The notes beneath the pieces are model-generated. The model searched no databases. It worked only from the letters and a program-made list of their open reading frames with translations, and was not told the DNA's origin. Positions 1 through 12,000 of a stretch of 51,002 nt of DNA are shown piece after piece. Made by a program: the position numbers and the translations under genes. Every line of letters starts with the position of its first letter. Positions within the stretch are counted from its first letter, which is position 1. Source of the DNA: a virus; IMG/VR virus record IMGVR_UViG_3300030099_003120, positions 1-51,002 of that record; one strand, given 5' to 3'.

Positions 1-2
1 CA

Positions 3-3000
3 AAGGTTGCTTTCCTTGACCCTATGCTCGCTAAAGAAGGACACGCTCGTGTCCTTTTGTATGATGTCGCACATGACCGTGAGTTCATCGCATTCCAAGA
101 TATACACATGCAGGTTCAGACTTCTCCAAAGGCCGCTGAAATAGGTTTTGAAAGATTATCTACATCACAAAATCAAGCCGATGGAACTGATGAAATTGAT
201 TTGGGTAACTATGGTATCAAATATAACGGCGCTGCTCAAAATCCATTTATCACTCAAATAGATGTAGCAAACGGTTTCCCCTCACAAAATAAGTATATTC
301 GGGCAAATCAACAATCTAATTTTATGGAGAGTGCTTATGCTCATCACTTGGCTAACAATATGTCAAGCGAGTTATTAGACCCAGTAAAAGGAATAGTCAC
401 CTCAGTAACGGCTCAACTTGGTCGTAATAGAAGGCAGGGTAGCGGATATGGGCCAAGTGGAACAACATACGGCACTGTAGCAATTGGTCAGGCAGGTGCG
501 GCTGGTCTTACCGTTCAAGTAACAGTAACTCAAGGTCAAATTACATCAGCAACGATAGTATCTCCGGGGTCGGGATATAGGAACTCTACATCAAGACGAC
601 CCTCTTTGGTTCGTATTGATGGTGGTAATCAAGACGCAGTAATGCAGGTTTCAACCACTGATACAAGCATGATAAACACTCTTACTTCTATGTCTCAAAG
701 TATGATTTATGGCAAGGCTCACGGTCATTTCATACACACTGGTTATCATACAGGTGGCCCGTTAGCCAAAACAAGAACGCTTGGTGATAGTATTGTGTCA
801 AGAACAAATAACGCTGTAGCAGTTATCTACTACGCTAACAAAATACATGACCAAACAAGAAAATTATATTCTTCAAATAATCAAGTTGTAAAGGCTCTAA
901 TGCAATATCGTATCAAAACTCCTAAGATACTGACCTTAAAAGCGGGTGGAACTGCATACAATAACGGAGATTGGAAAAATATCAGAACAACCACAGACGG
1001 TGCTGGTAAAGGATTGACAGTAGATGTTACAGTATCAAGTAACTCAGTTTTAAGCGCCACCGTCAGAAGGCAAGGTAATAGTGAATACAAAGACGGAGAT
1101 ACAATTTTTATCGGAGATAGAAGTATTTTCACCCTACCTACTGCTGGTGCAACTATAGCGGGTGATGGTCAAGGTAGTTTCACCTTAACTATGAACAAGA
1201 CGAATCAAGAAATATCTACTCTGTTTGATACCCCTGATGGAACTCGTGTTATACCCGCATTCCTTGCTTTGAAAGGTATACGCTCAGAAACTCTTGACTT
1301 GAGTAATCACGATGAAACAAGATTACAACATCTAAAGCATTGGTCTGATATGGACTTTACTCGTAGATTAACGATTGACCTCGGTGAAGTTGCTACAAAG
1401 ACAGGAATTACCAGTGTAGAAGCAGCAGCAAATGAAGTAGTCCGTATGATTAATCAGGCAGGTGCTAAGAAAGGGCGCACCCACGCTGATAATTCAAACA
1501 AGCAATACCCGGTCAAAGTAGTAGGAGAGGCTGATTTTGCATCTACTGGTTCTACACACGACCCTGCTGTGTGGTGGGATGATGACAAAGCATTCGCCTC
1601 TCATGATAAAGGGACACACATGGGTTATCTTCGTGCTCACATTGGTAGGGTGGTGCAAAGCGCTGATGGAGAAGAAGAAGGATTTTCAATTATTATACAC
1701 AGCACAGTTCCGGGTGCTACGGGTCGTAACTTTGCTGTTTGGTTAGATAATAGTAAAGGACAAACACCATACAAACCTGAGTTTATGATAGGTCACGGTG
1801 GTAGGTTCAGAACATTTTGGTGTATGCCCGATGAATTAAGCGGCGAAAACATGCATCCAGCACCAATGCCGCTTAATAAACACGGTAGACCTTTTGCCCC
1901 TATTACAACTCTTAATCAATTTACATTCCCTGATGAGTCTACTGAACGAGTAGTATCTACGGCTGAGTTTTCAAATAATGATGATGATAATATTACTCCA
2001 AAATTAAGAGCAATATCGGCTATGTCGGGTGCTGGTCAATCTCACAACACACTCAACACAGAATCATTAGAGGTTCAGGGCTTTAATACATCATTTACTC
2101 AGGGATTAAGAACGGGAACTTCAGCAGTAGCAAGAGTAAACTTTGGTGGTATTGTTTCCGCTGGAATACCCGGTTTTGCGCCTGATGCTGGTCAATGGGG
2201 TTTTGGTAGAAAGGGCGACTCTCGTTTTACAAATGACTACGGGGTAATTAGTAAAGTTGCTACAACAGAGCCACCATCAACATATACAGGTCATGTTCCG
2301 GCTGATGATATATTCCCTGACAACATAGGTGACTCTACACTTTACGGAATGCAACTGGTAGACCACAGGGGAGACTCTCATGGTATTCGTTATATTTACA
2401 AAAATATGGGAGATGATTTTACTTTAGACAATACAAATCTACCTAAATCTCTTGACAACGAAATAGCCATTTTCTTTAATCACAGAGATTGCTCACAAGG
2501 AGGATTCACCATAGGAAAACACATGCATGGTATTAGTGACCCTACAGGTAGATTCCCTGCCTTACCTAATAACGCAGCATTGGCTAATTGGCAAGGTAAT
2601 TTGTGGAGAGGAGCACCAGCGCCCAACGCCTCTTACAATACAGGTATTGTTTACGACACGAGTGCCAAGACTCTAACGCTTACTTTGTATGCCCCATATA
2701 CTGCTTGTCCTCATCACGATGTCTTGGGTTACATGGGATTCCCTGCTGAGAATGGTGTCATACATGTGTCTGACCCTTACAACGACATGGGTAGAGCAAC
2801 TATAACCAGCGTGGGTGCTACCTATACTACAGACACTACCCCAGTTGCAGGGACAGTTGCTTCGGGTAGTGGAGACGGAATGACGATTATCATTACACCT
2901 AATGGGACTGGTGGAGTTGCTTCTGTTGAAATAACATCACTTGGAGATGGAAACTACATTGATGGTGAAACTCTCCAAGTAATTGGTGCAGGTTCAAATA

Positions 3001-6000
3001 ATGCTACATTTACTTTTGAAAAAGCAGTTGCTGGTAACTGGGGTAACATGTTTAGTTATACCCACCGCACAAGAAATGCAGCGGGAGGGACACATATATT
3101 TCACGGAGTCACAGGTGATACATTTGTATCTAATCATAAAATACACACTCACGGTGCATTACCAACTATCACTTTAGGAAATTATGTTGTAGGAGAAACT
3201 ACTGATTCTGTTTCGGCTCTTATTACCCCCGTTGCTAATTGGACTACTCTGATAACAGACGAGTTGATGGCTGCTGTAACTGCTTTCGCTATTAATTTAA
3301 ATGACCCTAACAGAGAGGAGGGACACTTTTTTGACTGCACACAAATGTATGCTTCTGACGGTAGAACATTTGCTGAGTGGGGTATTACTGAAGAGTCAAT
3401 TAAAGTAAGAGCATACAATACGAAAAGCAAGATTGACCCAATATCTAATTTCTTTTCAGCCTCTCTTTCACAAGATGTTGGAATAAAAGCGAGTCATATT
3501 GAGTATGGTGAACTTCGCAGTTTACAAGTTAATGATAACGGGGTGACAATTACCGATGAGAGTAGCGATAGAGCAATAGGTGATTCGCTTATTGATGAAG
3601 GTAGAAGCGTGGCTTGCGGTTACATACCTTCTACAATAATTCAAATAACCACTAAAGGAAAGGGGTTCAATGCTAACAGCGCTACTCCAAACATTGTAGA
3701 TTCTGAGAATAATCCAATCAACACTGATGTGTGGCATAAGAACCTCATAGGTGAAAACTTTACTGAAATTAGCGGAGATTTGATTTTACCTAATCTTGAT
3801 AATCCAAGTCTAAAAATGGCTTCTATCCATTCATCATCCATGATGGTCTTACATAGTGAGAATGAATTATGGTATTTTGCTAAACCCGCTGGAGGAGAGC
3901 AATTTGTTAATCATATAGAACAAGGCGGCACACACGGTATTTCTCATGATTTTGTTAGATTAGACTCATTTGGTAACCGATTTCCTATAGCCTATGGAAT
4001 TGAAACTGCTATTGCTGAAAGTCATAATATAGACTCCGGTGGTTTTACTGGAGCGAATACTTTGAAACAACTGACTGATGATAATTTGAGGAGTGAAAAT
4101 TGGCCTTCTTCATCACCAAGCGGTTCTGTTATAATACAAAAATATCCTGACAAAAAAGCCTTCTTATTTGCTGGTAAGCGCTCTTTAGGTAGCGTTCATT
4201 CTCAACCGATTATACACTTTACAGGTGCTCGTGATAGCCCCGACAATTATGTTCCGCTTTATTTTGGTGGTGGGTTTAGCGGCGCTGTAGTAGACATTAA
4301 CGATGGGACACAGAACGATTACTCAGAGCATAATACTCATCCTTATGCTAACGGCCCAACTGGTTCAGCGGGTATTCAAAATGCCAATGAGTTCTTGTCT
4401 TCATTCTCTACTTTAGATTGTAATGCTATAATGGCCTTTTTCCCTGCTACTGCATTATTAAAACAGCATCGTGGTAGTATCAATCCTCCAGTTTACAATA
4501 AAAACAATGTTTTGTCTTCAGACCTAAGAGGAGGTAGTTACAGTCCAAGTAATATCCACCCTAACCCTACTCCATACAACACTGGTGTTTACATGCAAGT
4601 TCCTTCACCAATGGTGGTGCGATTCGCACACCCAACTGCGAGGTATCAAGACCACAAAGATGAGATAGAAAATAAAACAACATACATTATTTTTGGGCCG
4701 GGTCAGGCATTTCCTATTTGTCAAGAGAAGGCTGCTCCTGATAATTCATTTGAACCTCACCCCGGAAAGGCGCTACAGGCGGGAAACACTTGGTCAAGAG
4801 TTCCTATCATGAGTGAAGGGGATGGTGGTCGTGCTTTCTTACCCAATCACCTTCATAATTCACATGGCGATTTTATGCCTGAGCGAGCGACCACACAGAT
4901 ACTAAAAAGAAGTTTCCACTATAGGCAAGTATTCAATTGGGAATTAGCAGCAGGTATACCTGATACTATTTTTATGAGGGAGCGCCCCGAAAATGGGCGT
5001 AATTATGGTAATCAGTTTACTCATAATGCTTGGAGTTATTATTCTAACGGCGCTCTATTTGATAATGAAGCGGCTCTCGCTTATTCTATTGCTCAACCTA
5101 ATCGCCACGCTATGTTTAGAGGTAGTGGTATGGTGAAAAACGCTGACTTGTGCTGGCACATGGATAATGGTAATCACCCCGGCGGTTCATGGATGGATAA
5201 TCAAATAACCATGAATCCACCGAGAGAAAGTGATGACTTACGAGTTGCGCTCAATGCAGGGGTTACTCAAATTAACAAGACTGCATTTAGAGTGGCTGGA
5301 ACTTTGGCTACAAAAATGCTTTACTCAAATGGTAACTCAGCCTCGCCCGACTTTCAGGCTGAAACATTAGTCGCTGATGATGTAGACCACGAATACATTG
5401 TAGTAGATGCTACTCGTTGTCAAAATGGCGAAGAGTTGGCATGTCTCTTAGGTGCTGCTATCAATACATTCCCCGGTAAAGGTGCTTTGAAAGCAATAGG
5501 TGGCACATTTATGCCATCTATGGGTAACTCTTCTCGGCAAGACCGTTATGGTTGGATTCTTGGTCAGTCTACTGAGATTCCCCCTAACGCTCTTAATTCT
5601 CAGAGTGGTTTAATCTACGGTAACAACACTAATCCAACATCCCCCGGAGCAGTATTAGGTGACCCATTAGTTGGCACAGCGGGTTATTCAAATCAAACTG
5701 TGTCCACTCTATCAACTAACGGCCCGATGACGAGGCAAATTGCTGTAGCGACTACGATTGCTGGTGATATTTCTCCGGGTAATGCGGTTATACCGATAAC
5801 AAGTGGCCCTATACCCGGTGTTTTACAAATTGGTCAGCAAATTGCGGGAACTGGGCTTGCGAGTCCAAGTGCGATAGTAAACATTGACACAGCCACAAAT
5901 GAAATTACAGTTAATCCAGTTCCAACTACGAGTGTTGTTCTGCCGGGGCAACCAATGGATGTAACAACTAACACAATTGGTAATACAGCAGGGTCTTCAA

Positions 6001-9000
6001 ATCTACAACAGGGAGATTGTTTTATTGACCTTCAAATACCCTCAGCCTTTGGTATTGATGCTCAACATATAGCAAGAAATATTCCCGCATCAGGTTGGTT
6101 AAGAACAGAAGCGACTCATGACTATGGTGGTGTAGTAGACACTGATGTTAAATCCTCAGCGTGGTGTCCTTACAATAGTCGTGTATTTTATGAAGATGGA
6201 ACTACCAATTTATTGTATGTCAGGTTTTATCTTTCTCAGAACAAACTTACTGGATTAAAAGCATTTGAAGACTCAGAAGTATGGCGTATATTCGCTCTAA
6301 ATACAACTCAATATAATTCAAGCGGTGGCTCGGCCAGCGCAGGTGTAACGCTGCCTCACCCAGCCCCCACTCCCGGTGCTAATGTATGGATTTGGAGTAA
6401 AGCGTCTACGCTCTTTGTAGATAACTCAGGTGGTAATAGATACGCAAGTAAGGGTATTGGTAGTGTTCACTTCAGTGGTTTAGTAGACGCTATTGACCGA
6501 ACTAAACCAGTGGGCGCTGTTGGGTGGCATGGTGAAAGATACTCTTATCTGAATACTTTACCAATTACTGATGAGTTAGGTCAAACAAAATATAGTGCTG
6601 GTTTAGGCGCATGGCACTCAATGTTAGGTTTCTCTCCTTATGGTGGCTCTTCATCTTGCGCTACAGTCTTAGGACATATACCTCACATCACACCTTTACC
6701 TAACTCTCCTGAGAGTATGCCTCCTAATGATGCTCCGGGTCGTAGTCTATCCACTTTCCCAAGTGATGCTGATTCTGAGTCCGATACTCCTTCTTGGGGT
6801 GATGATGAGGTCATAACATACGGTGAGTATGTAGTGGGTTGGGCTGATGGTGCTCAGTTCAATAACCCACCAACAATAAGAAAAATACCTGAAATACAAA
6901 AAGAACTTGTTAATCCTCAAGGAACATACGCTCGTTCATTATTGGTAGTGGCTCACGAAGGAGAACTCAGTCTTATAGCAAGAAAAGATAGGAACTCGTT
7001 TACAACTACTGGTGACTATCTTCTTGCTGGTGGGACTACTCAATGGGATGAGAGATTTCACAATCAAGACCGTTTTATTGCACCAGCAAATGCAGGGCCG
7101 AATATTGAGGCTTTAATTCGTGATGGAACAACATTACCCACTGTTGGTGATTATACGGCAACCAATGCTTTAGACCTGCAATTCCCTGAAAGTTTTACTT
7201 TACACTCTCCGCTGGGTAATGATAACGAACTATCAAACGCAGAGCCGTGTCTTGCTCCAACAGGAGATTTATTCTTTGATATTGATAAAAATGTAGGTAT
7301 TTTGAATCACGAAGGTGATTTAGGTCAGCGTAATGTTGCTACTGATTTTATTACTACTAACACACAACCAAGCGGTATTTTCTCTACTACAGAATCTCAA
7401 TCAAATATATTTTGGGCTGGTGATGTTAATGCTTACGATGTGTTAAAGCGTAGCCCTCACCAAAACTTCAGTGTAGAACATGTAGTATGGAAAAGAATGG
7501 ATGGTGGTAATCTTACTTTACCAGCCTCTAATGCTCGTGGTTTAGGAGCAGTGCCGTGGATTACTCGTGTAGCGGGTGGTAATCCGCACAGAATGGGAGA
7601 GAAACTCTATGGTAATGTAAGATTCTCTTTTGAGACAACAAACTCGGCTATGATGCCAGTTCTACAGGCTCAAGAAATAGCACACCCTCAGTTGGCTCAA
7701 GGAAATCCTATTGCAGTGGCTGGTGCTTTAGAAATACCCAATGAGGACATTCAGTTTGAGGACATTACAGTAGTAGACGATACAGGGCAAGTTCATACTT
7801 TGGAAGGTGGCTCTCCTTTGGGAGTAGTCATAAGAGCATATAGACCAGCATCAAATCGTTTAGCAAGTGGTCTACAACCTACACCAGCAAACAGTGGTTT
7901 TGCACCTAACCTTGAGATTCAACTACCTGACCCTGATAGTATACCCGGCAACATATTGGTTCGTAGTGGATTTGACCCTATTCAAGCCTATCAAAACGAA
8001 ACTATCGGAGATGGCGGTATGATACACCCTGACTTGGGGGCTACGCATCTTGGTCATTTCTTTGACAATGCGATAAAAGGGCCGAGGCTTGGGCCTACAA
8101 TGAATGAAGTTGGATGGGAGCATATATCACAAGGAGAATCATTCCCTGAATCTACTCGTGACGGTTGGGTAGAGGCTACAGGTAACAACACACTACGCAG
8201 TTCATACGAGCAACAAGATAGAGCGTTGTATTTCCATATCACCAAGATGGGTCACAGCCATACTGAACAATTCCCAACAACCTATACACACGCTGCCGGA
8301 GTAGTCAATCAACCTTACACTGTTAATCAGTTTGCTGGTGATGTCTTAACCGCTAATACAGATATTATTCTTAGAGATGATAATGCAACGCCTACACCTA
8401 CTGCTTGTATATTTGATGCTGGTTTCGGAACACAAGAGGTGTCTGATAGTCGTAGATTCCTTCGCATAGCAAACGCAGCGGGTAAAAGCGTTGTTGCTTC
8501 ATATACTGGTATTAGTGGTGCTACATTCACTGGTGTGGTAGGAGACATTGACTTCGCTCAGTTCCTCGTAGACAATCCACCTGCTACTACCACATTAACA
8601 ATCACACCATCGTATTATGTCCCTGCTGGTAGCACCCGAATATTTGCATCACGCCGACTTCGTGACCACGCCGAAGTAAGCGGTAACAGCCCTGATATGG
8701 CTCATACAATGTATGCTGATGGTAACTCTCAAACTACAATTCATTCACGATATAGTAGACCACAACTCACTCCAATGCCTATACCTCGTATGGGTCATCA
8801 TTTCGTTAATGCTACCATGCCTATGATGCCGGGTCATTGGGCGCACCCTTCATATCAAGGACTATACGAAAGAGCAAACTCAGACAAATTGGCTAAACTT
8901 GCTGACGAAGACTACAAGACACTCGCTGATAATCTCAATGAAATAGACGGCACTACAAACAACGATACCGATGTTTATAGTAATGACAATATTATGAACC

Positions 9001-12000
9001 GATTATTCCCTCTTAACCCAGCATTAAGAGTTGGAACTATGACAGCCAATCCATCAGGCCCAAGCGATATACACGGCGGAGCATTTACGCTGATGTTTGA
9101 GACTAAAATCAAGTATGACGGCTATGGTATATTGGCTTCAACTGGGGCTGCTGGGACTTTCAATAGTATGGGTGGTCATTCTATTGTCCTTGAAGCAGCG
9201 GGTAACTATACTCAGTCCAACCATTTCCCTGACCCTGCTGAGGTAGGTGCGTATCAAATTGTCATACAACCAAATCTAAGACCCGAACAAATTGCTGGAT
9301 TCCATCGCAACAATACTGACGCTACAGGGTTACCTGACGAGGATGCTCCTCTAAATGGTCTAACGAGTCAGCAAATCGCTCTTGTAGTGGGTATCAGGTA
9401 TGATGAAGAGAGACACGCTTCATTAACAGATTCAGCAAATATAGGTGGAGTAACTCTTATTTTATCAGAGGCTACATTGGCTGATGTAAGAGGTTGTGAA
9501 GTTTTCATCAACGAGGTAATTCTTGACCATGACCCTGACCACAGTAGCCAGTTTACCAACATCCCTCCAATGCTGCTTTATAATCCACTTGGAGTTCAAG
9601 GTAGCGAAAGTCCTCACTTTACTCGTAGAGGTCACCCATACCACCCAACAAGTCCTGAAATTACATTCAAAGATGCTACACCGGGCTTCACTACAAACAT
9701 ACCGTGGTGGAGTATTATGCACAAAGAAATGCCTCACGCCGCATCAAGTGCTGTAGGATTTAGACATCTTGCGATATATCGTATTGATAACTACTACGAG
9801 TTCTGTCGGGCGAGTTATGGAGCAGTCGCCGCACAACTTACACTCGCTGGTTATCCAAGTGCATATCCTGACATTTACTCCAGTATTATGGAGAATATTA
9901 GCCTAAATCCAACTTGTAAAGTAATAACTGGCGTAACAGGCGGAACTACAATTACAGTTGATGATGCTTCGTTGTTCCCCGAAACACCGTATTACGGACA
10001 AAAACTGCAATACATTGACCCTGATTCGGGGCAAACTGTGTCTTTTAGTTACACAACTCGGCAAGGTTTAACCCATAGTTCGGGAACTATGAATCAACCT
10101 GATATTTTCCATCTCCCAGCAAACGCCACTATTCCTGATGGCACAAAACTCACGCTGACTAAACCATATTCAACTAAACCAATGAGTGATTTGTTTACTA
10201 AAGATAGTGAAAGTATATTGACGAAGAATCTTGGGCAGACTCTATCAGGAACACGAGACACTAACAGCCTATTCTTAGGTGACGCATACCTATGTGCTTG
10301 GAGTCCTAACTTGGGTAGACCTCATACTTTCTACTCCGATGCAAGTAGAACATGGATTACTGATGGTGTCAATCATACTGCTGACAGAGCAGTAAACAAG
10401 GCTGCATACAACAGTATGCCTCAACACTATGAAACGATACACTACCACGAAGTAAACTATGCAGCAAGTCATGGGCCGTTTGCTTTGAAGATGAAAACAC
10501 CTACTCCTCCGATACCATTGAACGCATTTATCAATGCTCAAGATGGCGCTACACCCACTGTGATTACATTTAATTTAGGTTTGAGTCTTATCACTCCTAC
10601 TTTGAATCAAAACGATATTCTGATACAAGATGGTAAAGTGCTTGGTAAAATAAACCTCCTAAGTAGTCCATCGGTAAATCAAGTAACATTATCTACACAA
10701 ATATTTGACGATACAGTTGTTACTGGTTCACCATCAAATAAAGTGTATGTGCAGGGTGGAGACGGTGGTATTGATACTGCTGCTAATATTGAATCCTTGA
10801 GTGGTTTCTCAGCGCAGGGAGGGCCGAGCGCTATGCTAACCAACTTTTGGCCTTGCGGTAGTCGTGGTGGGCCATTAGTAAGTCGCTTAGACGGATATGC
10901 TATGACATCAGCAGCATGGCACTTACCCGGTAGTTATGCACATGATGGGGGTAGACACTGGACTGACCAAGATGACAGCGGTGATGACGGCTCTTATGAT
11001 GTAGTAAACGGTATAACGGACAGTAATTTAGTTTCAACAAGGACATATCCATTCGGTTACCGATTCGGTTTGAGGCAACCGTGGAACAGACCTCAATGGG
11101 GTCATTATGGTATGAGAGCATACCAAGAGTATGCTGCTGAAAGTAGCGCAACTAATTTCACAGTAGGGTATAGGGCTGGGCCGCTTGTAGAGTATGAGTC
11201 GCAAACTTGGACTTATGCCGGAGGAGACACAGCAGTGGCGGCTGCCGAACCTAAGACACTACCTACAACTTATGTTGGTATTATCGAAAGGCATACTACT
11301 GCCGCTGGTATGCTAAACGCTGACAAGTATGAACATCAAGTTCGTTACAGTGAAGGGCGAAGGATGACAAGAGGATTTGGTTGTGCTGTTCGGACTCTCC
11401 GTAACCCAAATACTGTAATTAGAGACTGGTGGGGAGACTCCGCTGGTAAAGGTTTTACTAACTATCACGAAGCAATACCGTATTACATCATAGACTGGTG
11501 GGGTAACACTCGTGGTGAAGATGTCCGTAGATTCCCTGTTCGTAGTTTTGGTATTAATCCCTCATGGGATGCTGGGGATTCATACGAATACGACAGAAAT
11601 AATGATAGAACTCCTTACGCTCGTATATGGAATAATAACAAACCTATTTTCAATCTCAAGGGTGTAGTAGACGCATCAGGTAATGTTCTATCCAGCCCTA
11701 CATCAACTATACCTCGCTTCGGTGGTCGTAAAAACACTGGTAACAACAACACAGATACTATCCTTGTAGATGTATTTGCACCGACTAACGCTATGCGTGT
11801 AGGTGATATGGGTAATGGTCGTGGTGTTAGATTCCCAACGCAGTTTAACGAAGATATACTTGTTGAACTAAGTGATGTATACGAAAATGCAGGTATAGTG
11901 TTGTCAGGTAACACTGCTGAGCCTACCTTTGGTGAAGGATTGATACGCCCACGAAACGATACACTGCAACCTGCTGAAATTGTAAGAGGAATTAGTAGAA

